The notes: generated by a model from the letters alone, not told the origin. A stretch of 64,000 bases of DNA from Tubulanus polymorphus (GCF_964204645.1 NC_134030.1:14538447-14602446); one strand, 5' to 3'; shown: positions 43,777-55,075, numbered from the stretch's first letter. Translations and numbers: made by a program.

Positions 43777-44858
43777 ACGCTTAGAAAACCGGTTACTCTC
43801 GATCTATGTCAAACCGCCTGTATGTAATTGTATTAGGTTGTTTACAAAAGCATCTGTCGCACGTTATATTCAGTTGAATAGGGTGTATCTCATTTGAATA
43901 TTGATCGAATGTGCTATTTCAGTTGAAAAGGATTTAATCAATTATATTACAAAGGAAGGAACATCTGTTGCACCAGACAGTGTTTAGCTAGTGAATAACT
44001 GGCAGTTATAAACGCGCAGCACATAAGCATAGGAACGTATAGGATATTCTCTCTATAAACACAATTTTAGGAGTTTACAGTTATAAATGTAAGTACTGTT
44101 TTTGTTGTTATTAAGGCGTTGGAAAACGTTAAACATGTAAAACTTATCCTGGTAAGATGCGCCACAAAATGGTCATGTTTAAGTGTTGTAATTAATATTT
44201 TACAACTACAACTTCAAGTTAGTTTTATTCTACGCTAGATATTTATCTTTTAGATAACTAAATGAAGACTATTGAATCAAGAAAGTGAAGAACGATGGAC
44301 GTGGAATCAGAAATAATGGATATTTCAACTCATGAGAGTGTAGCAGTTTAGCCATACTGTATAGGCTTTCAATGCATTACGTTTGCCGGAATTTCAATTG
44401 CGTCATTAAGCTGTTGTTAATGACACACAGTGACAGATGTTGTATTATACTTTATTGATTCCTGCATTCCACACATACCTTACCGCTCCTCTCTGGAGCG
44501 GCTTGGAATGTGGAAATCGATAATGATTGTAGAATAAAATATATGTGTGTTTATGAAATAGTATTTCCACCAGTCGTTTCTTTGAATTTATTTTCAGTTT
44601 TAGGATTTATTATCAAGAATCCGAAATGACTTATCTGGACAGTTATAGTTACTGCTCCTAATAGATAGACAATAGTAGTGAGATAATCTAAATCCTAATT
44701 TAAATAAAATATAATAAAAAAACAATAACTTCAACTAGCTAGTGAATTCTATTATATTTTTAATACTTTCTTTTCAAAAAGAGAATACTTTATATTTTGA
44801 ATAGATTCAAATAGAAAATCTTTCTATATATTTTTTTCGCTTTTTTCTCTAATATAAT
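43777..44858. other. Copy C: cargo slot with degenerate promoter/leader and 202-aa gene promoter
   Basis: No supported ORF. 44040-44260 is related to copy A 9850-9600 (inverse): AGGATATTCT, TTAGGAGTTTACAG, the donor string GTAAGTACTG (44089-44098) and ACAACTACAACTT. The short ATG frame that follows (44261 on) closes quickly. 44480-44520 holds an inverted repeat around CCGCTCC/GGAGCGG. 44610-44665 matches copy A 7690-7735, and 44700-44858 is the promoter region of the 202-aa gene. HSE-like sites of copy A are not seen. Confidence 0.5.
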
Positions 44859-45359
44859 AACAATATAGATTATGAATACTATTTAACATGTAAACACCAT
44901 CTTGAACTATTGATTGCTAGCGGAAAGTGTAGAGAGTTTTTAACTAAGACTATTACTTTTCAAGAATTAGATGCTATGAAACCCGATAAAGTAATAAAAT
45001 ATTTTAAGATTTATGAAGAAGCTAGATTAGCTAGAATAAATGATTCTATTTCAGATGGTATAGTCAAATGTTACTCTAAGTTATGTAACCAGTTAATACC
45101 AATTGATGATGAAAATAAATTATATAATGATTTGAAAAATGACTACTTAGTTATGACTGAATTACAAAAATGGGTTGGTTATACTTCATTTCAATTAGGA
45201 TCGGTTATGACATTAATTTCTACTGGTGTCATAACATTTTCGAATATCAAGCCTATGGAATATAAATCAGGTAAGAACGAAACAGATGACGCTGTACTAC
45301 ATCCAAACGGTGAAACAGAAAATGAACCAGAACAAAAATTAACTAAAATAAATGAGTGA
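44859..45359 (+). pseudogene. Copy C: 202-aa protein, 5' end deleted
   Basis: The promoter sequence (CTCTAATATAA) is joined directly to codon ~40 (NNIDYEYYLTCKHHLELLIA); the first ~39 codons and the ATG are gone. The remaining 166 codons are open and conserved. The first in-frame ATG is in MKPDKVIKYF, so a shortened product is conceivable. It overlaps the next gene by 8 bases. Confidence 0.8.
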
Positions 45360-45720
45360 TGATGTTAAGAAAAAGGTTAGATCCGAGAAACAAATTAAAT
45401 GGGCAAGAGAATTAGGTAAAAGATCTTCAGAATTAAAAAAAGCTAAGAAAAAGAAATTAACTGATATAAATGAATCACAGAAATTATCTGATATTGATTC
45501 AAATAATAATCCATCTAAATCTTCTAATGCTGGAAGTAATTATAAATTATATATTACAATTGGATTAGTAACAGTTATTATATTCTCTGGTGTAATATAT
45601 AAATCAAAATTCAAATCCGATGATAAAGATGATTCCAATGATAATAAACCTATCATACCAGAAAATAAGTCAAATCATAAAGTCATTGAAACTAAATCTA
45701 AATTATTATTAATGGATTAA
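45352..45720 (+). CDS. Copy C: small single-pass membrane protein, 122 aa
   Basis: Intact ortholog of 6462-6821. Basic N-terminus (KKKVRSEKQIKWARELGKRS), Ser/Asn linker, membrane span LYITIGLVTVIIFSGVIYK, Asp/Lys-rich tail to SKLLLMD. ATGAGTGA overlap with the upstream gene; the stop is 6 bases before the integrase start. Unknown family; co-expression with integrase and ATPase is inferred from the overlaps. Confidence 0.77.
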   Translation: MSDDVKKKVRSEKQIKWARELGKRSSELKKAKKKKLTDINESQKLSDIDSNNNPSKSSNAGSNYKLYITIGLVTVIIFSGVIYKSKFKSDDKDDSNDNKPIIPENKSNHKVIETKSKLLLMD

Positions 45721-45726
45721 AATAGA

Positions 45727-46851
45727 ATGAAAAAAGAACAATATTTAAGAGATTTATATTATAACCCAGAAAGTGAAGTATCATATTCTAACGTTTCAGA
45801 ATTATGGAATAAAATTAAATCTGATAATGAAAATGGTGCCGTACGGCACCCACATGGTGGTATAAAATATAGTGAATTAAAATCATGGTTACAAAATCAA
45901 CCAACATATCAAATCCACAAGAAAATGGATAAAACTTATTTAACAAGGAAATTTATGGTTTCATATATCGATCAACAGTGGCAAGCAGATTTAATTGACA
46001 CGAAGAACTTAGAAGAATACAACAAAGGATATTTCTGGATATAAAATGTTATAGATATATTCAGTAGATACGCATGGTCAATTCCAATCAAAAATAAAAC
46101 TGGAATAGAAGTAAAAAATGCTTTTAAATCAATATTTAAAGAAGCTATTCCAGATAAGATACAATTTGATGAAGGTAAGGAATTTTATAACAAACATTTC
46201 AAAAAACTATTATCTGATAACGATGTAGACTATTTTTCAACACACTCAGATAAAAAAGCATCTATTATAGAAAGATTTAATAAAACATTGAAAACTAGAA
46301 TATGGAAATATTTTACTGCTAATGAAACATATAAATATATCGATGAGTCTATAAATATATTAGATGATTTAGTGAAAGGTTATAATAATTCTAAACATAA
46401 TTCTATAAATATGAAACCTATACAAGCTAGAAAAGAAGATAATTCAGAAATAGTTTGGAATAATTTATATGGAGCGTTTGTTACACATGATTTCGGAGAA
46501 CCTAAATTTAAAATAGGACAACACGTAAGAATATCTAAATATAGAAAAACCTTTTATAAAGTTTATTTTCCTAATTTTACAGAAGAAATATTTAAGATTA
46601 AAAAGATAATATTAACTAAGCCATTTGTTTATAAATTAGAAGATCTAAAAGATGAAGAAATATTAGGTTATTTCTATGAACAAGAATTATCACTTGTACC
46701 AAATCCAGATGAAATAGAATACAAAATAGAAAAAGTATTGAAAACAAAAACTCTTAAAGGAAAAAAGTATTCTTTGGTGAAATATAAACGATACGATGAT
46801 AAATTTAATGAATGGATTTTATCTAGTAAAATTAAAAGAATAAATGAATGA
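45727..46851 (+). pseudogene. Copy C: chromodomain integrase with one stop
   Basis: All parts are present in one frame except a TAA at 46042-46044, where A and B1 have a Leu codon, inside the core strand after YFWI. Catalytic residues are visible: Asp in WQADLID, Asp in IQFDEGKEFYN, Glu in SIIERFNKT; a chromodomain is at the C-terminus (IEKVLKTKTLKGKKYSLVKY, RYDDKFNEW). Two in-frame insertions are unique to C: a palindromic 24-base one (GGTGCCGTACGGCACC at ~45836-45851) and four extra residues (ESIN) near 46345. It overlaps the ATPase start by 8 bases. Confidence 0.9.
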
Positions 46852-47455
46852 AGATTTATTTATATTTGAACCGCATAATATGTTAGTTACTGGTGTAACA
46901 AACTGTGGTAAAACACATTTCATATTAGATTTGTTAGAAACTATTTATAAGAATCATTTTGATAATATAATATTATTCTGTCCTACTTATGAAATGAATA
47001 AAACATATAAAAGGGATATAGTTAAGATGAAAAAGTTTATTATATTAGATCCTAAAACAGTAAAAGAAAATTTAAATAATTGTATAAAAATAGCAATTGA
47101 TACTTATAAAGGATCAAATACATTATTCATTATAGATGATTGCGCTAATTTACATGATTCAAAAGTGAGAGAAAGTGAGTTATGTTATTTAGCTTTCTCT
47201 GGGAGACATTTTGGGATAACAACATGGGTTTTAAATCAAAAATATAATTCAATTGTTAAAGACTTTAGGGAGAATATAAGATTTCTAGTTTTATTATATA
47301 ACAAAGATAGAAAATCTATGCAACAATCATTGGAAGAAAATCAAAGTATACCTACTGAATTACATGATGAATATATGAATAAATTAAAGAATAATAAAGG
47401 TTCAAAATTATTACTGAGATTACAATTTCCCTATGAATATAAATTTATAAAATAA
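46844..47455 (+). CDS. Copy C: genome-packaging ATPase (FtsK/HerA type), intact
   Basis: 203 codons. Walker A GVTNCGKTHF (about residues 19-28), Walker B TLFIIDDCANL (~92-102) and a conserved SGRHFGITTWVLNQKYNSI block (~120-138) with an Arg-rich follow-up. The length and the nearby capsid genes fit the Polinton/adenovirus-like A32-type packaging ATPase that pumps DNA into capsids. The start is inside the last codons of the integrase (ATGAATGA), implying translational coupling or shared transcript. It is the only uninterrupted copy in the window. Confidence 0.92.
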   Translation: MNEDLFIFEPHNMLVTGVTNCGKTHFILDLLETIYKNHFDNIILFCPTYEMNKTYKRDIVKMKKFIILDPKTVKENLNNCIKIAIDTYKGSNTLFIIDDCANLHDSKVRESELCYLAFSGRHFGITTWVLNQKYNSIVKDFRENIRFLVLLYNKDRKSMQQSLEENQSIPTELHDEYMNKLKNNKGSKLLLRLQFPYEYKFIK

Positions 47456-47796
47456 CTATTTATAATTTGGAATATTATAGAAACTAATTTATATATCTAT
47501 GTACTAGACGTACGTAAGAAAGTAAGATTCTTACCTTTTTACTTTCTTGGCAAGAATCTTGGATTCTTACGTACGTCTAGTCCATAGAAATATGAATTAT
47601 TAAATGAAATATATAATAATGAATAAATTATATATTAAAACTATGTTTATAATTTATGTTTATAATTTATGTTTATAATTTATGTTTATAATTTATATTT
47701 CTTGGTAAGGATTCTTGGGTTCTTACTTTCTTACACATACGTCTAGTGCATAGATATATAAATATTTTTATAGATATATAAATAGTTTTATAATAA
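47456..47796. terminator. Copy C: convergent intergenic region with palindromic hairpin
   Basis: 47497-47587 is a long imperfect palindrome, CTATGTACTAGACGTACG ... CGTACGTCTAGTCCATAG, with an internal AAGAATCTT repeat. A related half-site (ACACATACGTCTAGTGCATAG) is at ~47733-47755, and an AT minisatellite (TTTATAATTTATG) at 47640-47700. It matches copy A 4734-5076. It separates the two convergent arms. The terminator role is inferred. Confidence 0.55.
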
Positions 47797-48881
47797 TTAT
47801 TCTAATTTTGTTTCTAATACATTTATTAAATCATCATTGTTTATATCAAATTCATCAGAAGTCTTTGGCATATTTATTAATTCTATTTCATCCTTCATTC
47901 TACGTTCATCATCGCTTAATCCAGCTTTTATTCTTAATTTTTCAAAGTAATCATTAGAATTATCACCATCAAAATCAAATTCAAAATCATTTAATAAATT
48001 AAATAAATCTAGGTGTCCATTATACGCTAATTTATATATTTGGTCAGGATTATCTTCTGCATAAGCTAATAATTTATCAAAAAACAACTTAAAGAATATA
48101 TGATATTGTTTAGCTTCAGGATTAAAAAATATTTGATATATTTCTTTGGTTTATCTAACAATGGTAACATACCCACTTTTTTATAAACATTAATTAGATG
48201 TAATTTAGATTTATAATGAGTAATTTTATCAACAGGTTCAATTTCTTTATTACAATAATCACATATTAATTCTTTTTCATTTTCTATGTGCCCCTTAGAT
48301 TTTTTATGTTTAGAAAAATTACTTTTAGAAATATCTAAATTACAAATGTTACAATGTTTTTTAGAATCATCAATTATTTCATTATCTGTTATATCATTAT
48401 CATTAGTTTCGATTGGGTTAACATTATTTATTACATTATCTGTTATATTATCTATGGTATCATTAGTTTCAATTGGGTTAACATTATCTTTTATATTACT
48501 TACTGATATATTATAATCATTATTATTCTTTTCTTTTTCTATATGTTTCTTTGATTTCTTATGTGATGCCCAATTTTTATATGATATATATTTCTTACAT
48601 ACATCACAATATTTTGGATTATAATAATCTTTTTTTGATTCAATATCATATGTAGAGGGTATATTATAAGATGTAGATGCTGTTACATCTTCTATTTTAT
48701 ATTCAATATCATTCTTATCTTCTATTTTAGTTTCAATATTATCTTTTATTTTACTTATTCTATATTTGAATTGATTAAAGTAATCTCCAAAATACTTAAT
48801 GTATTCATCATAAGGTAATATATAATATATATCTGTTATCATTTCACTTGGAGTTTGTATTTCATATATTCCACCTTCCAT
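47797..48881 (-). pseudogene. Copy C: zinc-finger protein, frameshifted
   Basis: Ortholog of 3598-4710. Two extra Ts in a T-run near 48125-48131 shift the frame after KKYIKYF. The C-terminal part (FFDKLLAYAEDNPDQIYKLA...) continues to 47797. All three fingers remain in the first part (YCDVCKKYIS, HCNICNLDIS, LICDYCNKEI). It has one fewer IETKIED repeat than A. Confidence 0.8.
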
Positions 48882-48913
48882 TTATATAATAAATATTTGT
48901 TAAAGTTAAAATT

Positions 48914-49804
48914 TTAATACATAACACTATCTAATTGTGAATTTACAATATTTAATTGCGCGTCAGATATAATATAAATGTGCATTTTAAAATTTTTGAT
49001 TCCTTTATTCTTTGTCATGAATAATTGTATTCCATCTTTAGTGTTCTGTAATTTTTTTCCAGAACCATGTAATGAATTATCCTCTGTTGTTCTAAAATCT
49101 AACCATAATGCGTATTTATTACCGGTATAATAATCAATTTGATTAATGTTACAATTTTCAGATGATTTTACTTTTTCATTCATAAAATGTTTTCTAATTT
49201 CTGGCCATTGATCTATCATTCTCATTCCTTGACAAAATATTTTATTTGCTATTCCTTCGATAGTTATTTCTACTTTTGTTATTTCAGGATTATAATAATT
49301 ATCAATATTTATTGCGCCATTAGTATATGTTGCAATGGTAAAAAATATTAATGTACCTTTAATAGATCTTCTTGGGAAGTTAATATTCTCATTAATTATT
49401 TCATCATTTGCATTAATAGTTACAGTTTTAAATTTATCAATATAATCATATAATAATGAAAATCCTTGATTGTATTTAGTTTGAATTATACTTGAAATAT
49501 TTTCATCAGTTACTGTATCATATTCTAAACATATATTCGATAATTTATAACCCATATCTTTAACAACGCCAGATAATACAATTTCATTTACAGGAGCAAA
49601 TGTTATTTCGAATATAACATCTTCTTGAATTGCGTATTTATATAAAGGTGCATTATTATTTATCAATTCAAAGTCTAATGGAATTTTATATTTGCTTCCA
49701 TAAATCTTTTTTATCAAATTATCTGTGGCACGAGTTACTATTGCGTCATTAGCTCCTGATCTTAATTTATTTTGGTTTTCTGATTGGATGCCTTGAAATA
49801 TCAT
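48914..49804 (-). CDS. Copy C: major capsid protein, C-terminal part
   Basis: 296 codons from MIFQGIQSENQNKLRSGAND to SQLDSVMY, near-identical to copy A 2675-3565. Second jelly roll and C-terminal region of the Polinton capsid. Its ATG overlaps the stop of the preceding ORF (ATGA). Confidence 0.88.
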   Translation of the reverse strand: MIFQGIQSENQNKLRSGANDAIVTRATDNLIKKIYGSKYKIPLDFELINNNAPLYKYAIQEDVIFEITFAPVNEIVLSGVVKDMGYKLSNICLEYDTVTDENISSIIQTKYNQGFSLLYDYIDKFKTVTINANDEIINENINFPRRSIKGTLIFFTIATYTNGAINIDNYYNPEITKVEITIEGIANKIFCQGMRMIDQWPEIRKHFMNEKVKSSENCNINQIDYYTGNKYALWLDFRTTEDNSLHGSGKKLQNTKDGIQLFMTKNKGIKNFKMHIYIISDAQLNIVNSQLDSVMY

Positions 49805-50163
49805 ATTATTTCTATTTTCTTAACCATAAACCATAAATCTTTATAATGCATAAATAAATTATAATCATCTAATGAGAAAACTGTTTCTGGACCAATCTTT
49901 ATAGTTAATTTTTTAATCAAATATCTTCCAACCTTATCAACAACATAATTATTATTATTACCGATTACTTTTATATCGGCCGATAAATAAATACTATTTG
50001 GAACATAAAAAGTATTTTGCGTTAATCGAGGGATTCTAACGTATAAAGTTTCATCGGGATTAATATTTGAAGGGTTATGAGTAATTATACGATGTGATCT
50101 TTCTGCTTTAATAGCATTAGATATTCTATGATTCTTCGAAGGATTTATATAACTCCCACTCAT
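49801..50163 (-). CDS. Copy C: major capsid protein, N-terminal part
   Basis: 120 codons, identical to A over the first ~110 residues (ETLYVRIPRLTQNTFYVPNS). Then the bases around the break differ: C ends ...LWFMVKKIEII, A ends ...LWLTKEII. Promoter motif on the minus strand: AATTTTTTTGTTAAATAAATG. Confidence 0.85.
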   Translation of the reverse strand: MSGSYINPSKNHRISNAIKAERSHRIITHNPSNINPDETLYVRIPRLTQNTFYVPNSIYLSADIKVIGNNNNYVVDKVGRYLIKKLTIKIGPETVFSLDDYNLFMHYKDLWFMVKKIEII

Positions 50164-50203
50164 TTATTTAACAAAAAAATTAATTATTTATTTTTAATCA
50201 TGG

Positions 50204-51664
50204 TTACTTGATATTTTTTGATATCATATTCACTAACCCAAAAATAATAGCACTTACAACTGTAATTAAAAATAAAATAATATGTTCAGCAGCAAAGTTA
50301 ATAATGTTTCCTGCAGATTTCAATATAAAACCAACAATTGATGCAATAACTCCTGGTAAAGCTGCAGCAGATTTTTTAGATAGTTCCCATAAATATTTTG
50401 CTAATTTCTTTAAACCATCTTTAACTTTATCTTGTATAGAATTATTACCTGGGGGTTTATCTGGTTTATTGGGAGTAGGAGTAGATTTCAAAGCATTTGA
50501 TATAGCTAAACCAATTGTTGTAAATAACATAGTTACAGCTGTTAGAATTGAAAGAATTGTTATTCCTTCAAACTTAAATAATAATTTTATTCTATCTTTC
50601 AATGATATTTTAGAATCTGGTTTTATTAGATATCTTTTAAAAACATCTTTTAATCTATTAATATTATAATCATATGATTTTAATAATGATTTAATTTCTT
50701 CTTTTTGTAATTCTATGTTATATTCTAAATCATCTTTTTCTTTTTCTAAACGTAATTCTTTTTGCCTATATTCTATTTCATCAATTACTTGATGATCTAA
50801 ATCAGACTTTAATTGTTCTATTTCTTTATTTTTATCAGTTAATTCTTTTTCTAAAGTTCTAATTTTAAAATCTCTTATACTTTTATCATGCGCAATTTCA
50901 TCAGATGCAAGTCTTATACTAATAATTTCTCTAATTGCTTTATCAGAAAATATATATAAATCTTCTAATTCTTGATCTGTTGCATCAAGTAATCCCTTCG
51001 GTAAAAGTTTTTCAGTTTGAACTTTATTTGATTTAAGTTTACTAGTTTTGGAAGTTTTATTCTGTTCAGAAGTTGTTTCTGTTTCTGGATTATCTTTGAT
51101 TGTTTCAAATAATTCATTAATTCTTTGTTTAAATACTCTTTCATTTTTAATAATTTCTTCTTGTGTTACATCTTCTATTTCATTACTATTTCTTATTATT
51201 TTAATTCTAGATAGTAATGAGTCAGACTTAAGCAAAGTTGATTCTGCTAATATTTTGTTTTGTTTTTTATAAGAGATATCAATACAATAATCATCTTTCA
51301 AACGATAATAATATTCACCATCTAAAAACTTTAATTCTTGTACTAAAAGTCTAGCGCCTCTGGCATTGATATTATATCCAGATTTTTCAAATATAGGTTT
51401 GAAATTATAAATATATTCATTATATTCTAAATTTTGTTTTACTAAATCTGGATTTTCATTTTCAGGATTTATTCTCGATCTAGTTCTTCTATCAAATTCA
51501 TCTGTTGATTGACCTTTAGAACCACTATCTGCTAAATTAGAATTATATGCTGATTCATCATCATTATCAATATTAGTTTCTACATCATTATAATCATCAT
51601 CAATATATCCTTCATTAGTATTTCCCATTTCTCCCATTTCATAATCTCCACCTTCTACATCCAT
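50204..51664 (-). CDS. Copy C: 486-aa acidic/coiled-coil/membrane protein, intact
   Basis: Order of regions: acidic, Asn/Asp-rich N-terminus (~1-80); a small conserved domain (EKSGYNINARGARLLVQELK); helical and coiled-coil middle (~150-340, with EKELTDKNKEIEQLKSDLDH); amphipathic segment (LKDRIKLLFKFEG); hydrophobic span (ITILSILTAVTMLFTTIGLA, ~370-390); Pro-rich linker; helix KDGLKKLAKYLWELSKK; and two further hydrophobic stretches (AAALPGVIASIVGFILKSAG, HIILFLITVVSAIIFGLVN). Family not recognised. Its size and position next to the capsid gene suggest a virion protein that may touch membranes. A's copy is deleted in the coiled coil. Confidence 0.8.
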   Translation of the reverse strand: MDVEGGDYEMGEMGNTNEGYIDDDYNDVETNIDNDDESAYNSNLADSGSKGQSTDEFDRRTRSRINPENENPDLVKQNLEYNEYIYNFKPIFEKSGYNINARGARLLVQELKFLDGEYYYRLKDDYCIDISYKKQNKILAESTLLKSDSLLSRIKIIRNSNEIEDVTQEEIIKNERVFKQRINELFETIKDNPETETTSEQNKTSKTSKLKSNKVQTEKLLPKGLLDATDQELEDLYIFSDKAIREIISIRLASDEIAHDKSIRDFKIRTLEKELTDKNKEIEQLKSDLDHQVIDEIEYRQKELRLEKEKDDLEYNIELQKEEIKSLLKSYDYNINRLKDVFKRYLIKPDSKISLKDRIKLLFKFEGITILSILTAVTMLFTTIGLAISNALKSTPTPNKPDKPPGNNSIQDKVKDGLKKLAKYLWELSKKSAAALPGVIASIVGFILKSAGNIINFAAEHIILFLITVVSAIIFGLVNMISKNIK

Positions 51665-51686
51665 TTACATAATAAAAAAATTAAAA

Positions 51687-54604
51687 TTAAAAATATAATA
51701 TTCCTCCGATTACAATTCCTATACAAGTTATAGCTAATTTAGTATTTTCATGGGATTTATTATCATTATCAGTTTTAATTATATCATGTTGAATAATATC
51801 AGTTTTTATATTTTCTGATGTATTATAATCTTTTATTTTAGAATCATTATTTAATTTAATATTCTTAGTTTTAGTTTCAGTTGATTGAATATGTTTTTTA
51901 TTTTTTTCACCTTCCATTAATTTTGGGGCAGTAATTATCTTTTTATTTATATCATTCAATCCAAATGAATTATTTATTGTTGCAGTTTTTAGCTCCGCTG
52001 TGACCGAAGGTCAGCGGAGCTGATTGGTTAGGGGGTTCGTCGTCGTCGTCCGTCCGTCCGTCCGTCCGGTGTTCGGTGTCCGGCGTCAACTTTTTCTTTA
52101 TATCCCTACTAGTCCTACAGTTCTGATGGGATCTTGATGAAACTTGGTATGAATGATCTATGGGGGAGTGCCTACAAAAGTACAGAGCCATAATTTTGAT
52201 TTTGCATAAATTATGCAAATTAGGGCTATTTTTAGATTTTCACTAAAATCGCTACTCCTCCATCGATTTTCAGCGGATTTCAATCAAACTTGGTATGAAT
52301 GATCTATGGGGGAGTGCCTACAAAAGTACAGAGCCATATTTTTGATTTTGCATAAATTATGCAAATTAGGGCTATTTTTAGATTTTCACTTAAATCGCTA
52401 CTTCTACTTCAGTTTTCAGTAGATATCAACCAAACTTGGTACGAATGATGTATGGGGGAGTGCCTACAAAAGTATAGAGCCATACTTTTGATTTTGCATA
52501 AATTATGCAAATTAGGGCTATTTTTAGATTTTCACTTAAATTGCTACTTCTACTCCAATTTTCAGTAGATTTCAACCAAACTTCATATGAATGTCCTATT
52601 GGGGAGTGCCTACAAAAGTATAGAGCCATATTTTTGATTTTGCATAAATTATGCAAATTAGGCCTTTTTTAGATTTTCCTTTCAACCGCTACTCCTCCAA
52701 TTTTCAGCGGATTTCAAACTTAGTATGAATGTTTTTATAGGGGATTGTCTAAACCAGTATAGAGCCATATTCTAGATTATGCATAAATTTTGCAAATTAG
52801 GGATAATTTTTTTAGATTTTCACTTAAATCGCTACACCTTCTTCAGTTTTAATCAAATTTGAATTAAACTTTTTATGAATGATCTATGGGATGATGCCTA
52901 CATAAGTATAGAGGATCTTTTGCAAATTAGTTCTATTTATAGATTTATCTTGTTTAGCTCCGCTGTGACCTCTAATGGGTTAGGGGGTGAGCCGTTGTCG
53001 TGCGTTTGTTCGTTCGTTAGTGCGTCTGTCAACTTTTTCTTCAAATCGCTACTAGTCCTACAGTTTTAATCGGATCAATTCCAAATTTGGTATGAATGTT
53101 CTATGGACCAAGGCCTACAAAGTTAGAGAGCGATTTTTTATTTGTCCCCTAGGGGGCGCCCCTGGGGGGTAGAGTTTCTATTTCTTCAAATTGCTACTTG
53201 TCCTACAGTTTTAATCAGATCAATTCTAAATTTGGTGTGAACGTTCTATGGACCACGGACTATGAAGTTACAGGGCCATTTTTTTCATTTGTCCACCAGG
53301 GGGCACCCCTGGGGGTGGAGTTTCTATTTCCTCAAATTGCTACAGCTATTAGTCCTACAGTTTGAATCAGATCAAGTCCAAATTTGGTATGAATATTCTA
53401 TGGACCAATACCTACATAGTCAAGAGCCCTTTTTGGATTTGGCCAAAAGGGGGCACTCCTAGATATGCAGCTTCCATTTCTTCAAATCACACAGCGGAGC
53501 TATTTGAGCCGATAGGCTCCTTGTAATTAGATTATTATAACCAATTATGTTTCCCATCTTTAATACAAGATCATTAGAAATAATAAATAGATTAGGGCCT
53601 ATTCAATAATTTAATCTTATATGTGATTTATCTAAATAATTTTGATATCTTACAATGTTTTCTGGAATCGATCTATTTTTATCATTATGAATAGAATCTT
53701 CAAATAAAACTTTAAATTGTTTCTGCGCATCGAATGAAGTGTTATCATTTCCAATTATTGGGGATCTTGTTTCAACCTGTGATCCTAGAATACATATCAA
53801 ATAAGTTCTAATAGATTGATTTATTCTTTGTATTCCGGCTTTAGTAAAACCTTCATTATTTTCTAAAATGAAATAAACCCAACCATTATTGTTTTCTTGT
53901 TTTAAATTATCATAAAATGTCGGTAATTTATTGAAATTTAATGTTTCTAAATCCTTAGTTTCTATTTTACCATAACCTAATTTATTACTATAGATATTAT
54001 ACAAACTATTAGATGGTATGGGAAGTGCACAATATTCTGCAATCTTTTTAGGGCAAGGAAGTGATCTTATTGTTCCAATTTTTGTTCTAAAATCAGAATT
54101 ATTTATATCTATATTAAATTCACTACAATTTTTATAAAACTTTGATAAATTAATATTATTATCTAATTCTTTGAAATACCTAGATCCTGGTAAAGCACAC
54201 TCTAATTCATTTAATATTATTCTGATTTGAAAGTATGTATGAAATCTAAATAAACTTTGAATTAATTTATATTTAGAATTATTCAAATGATCATTCCAAC
54301 TAATTCCACAACCTGTTGTTGCACAATAAACAGCAAAATTTAATTGGTTCTGCCAATACTTCATATTAGATTTTAATAACCATTGTTTTTCATCTTTCAA
54401 TTTTTTAAAATTAATTAAATATACATGAAATATATTTTCCATCTTTGCATTAAAATTATTAGTTTCAGTAACATAAATTTCTAAATTAGTTAATGAATCT
54501 AAAACTTCATTTCTATATGTAATATCTTTATCAAAATCTATTGCTGGAATATTATATTTAATTGATTTATTATATTGGAAAGCTTTTGGAAAACTATCTG
54601 CCAT
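51687..54604 (-). pseudogene. Copy C: ~450-aa tail-anchored Polinton protein, stop plus 1.5-kb insertion
   Basis: Full N-terminus (MADSFPKAFQYNKSIKYN), then the conserved ATTGCGISWNDH, FRFHTYFQIRIILNE and LPGSRYF blocks. A Cys codon is TGA at ~53600-53602, ending the ORF at RLNY. A 1.5-kb repeat (51990-53527) is inserted after NNLIT. The last ~95 codons resume at 51989 and end in TCIGIVIGGILYF at 51687. Function unknown. Confidence 0.82.
51990..53527. mobile_element. 1.5-kb composite repeat inserted in copy C
   Basis: Bounded by TAGCTCCGCTGTG (51990-52002) and CACAGCGGAGCTA (53490-53502), perfect inverted repeats; the left end forms a hairpin with CAGCGGAGCT at 52012-52021. Inside are ~175-base tandem units with TTTTGCATAAATTATGCAAA and CCTACAAAAGTA (52140-52810). 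A second TAGCTCCGCTGTGACC start at ~52955 begins a related module with three ~120-base units (GGTATGAATGTTCTATGGAC-like). So two related repeats are nested or joined. GTC/GTCC microsatellite at 52038-52070. No supported ORF. Confidence 0.75.
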
Positions 54605-54620
54605 TTATATAATTAAAAAA

Positions 54621-55055
54621 TTAATAATTTATTAATTCTTTTAATAATTTATCTTGTTCTTCAACTGTTATATAGCCATTTAAACTTATTATATAATCTA
54701 GTGTATTATTTAATTTATTAATTTCTTTTATATTAGTTTTAATTTTTTCTTTATTACTTTTCATATTTAATTTTGAACTTATACCGGTTAAAACACTTGA
54801 TGATAATCCTAATACACCAATTGATATAGCTAAAGGTGTTAATGGGCTGAATATTGGTAGAAATGTTATTACAGAACTAATTGTAACCGAACCACTTATA
54901 ATCAAATAATATATAATTTTACTTTTTAAATATTTTTTCTTTTTTATCTTTAAGTCACTTTCAAATTCTAATATTTGTTTTTCTAAATATATTTTTAATT
55001 TAGTTTTATTTATATCATGAGGAATAATATCAATATTATCAACTTTATCTTCCAT
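54621..55055 (-). CDS. Copy C: 144-aa membrane-hairpin protein
   Basis: Ortholog of 22344-22778, intact. N-terminal charged helix, two hydrophobic spans (YYLIISGSVTISSVITFLPI, LTPLAISIGVLGLSSSVLTG), C-terminal charged helix. 16 bases upstream of the tail-anchored protein gene. Start context TTTTTTCTAAATAAATGG. Confidence 0.75.
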   Translation of the reverse strand: MEDKVDNIDIIPHDINKTKLKIYLEKQILEFESDLKIKKKKYLKSKIIYYLIISGSVTISSVITFLPIFSPLTPLAISIGVLGLSSSVLTGISSKLNMKSNKEKIKTNIKEINKLNNTLDYIISLNGYITVEEQDKLLKELINY

Positions 55056-55075
55056 TTATTTAGAAAAAAGAATTA

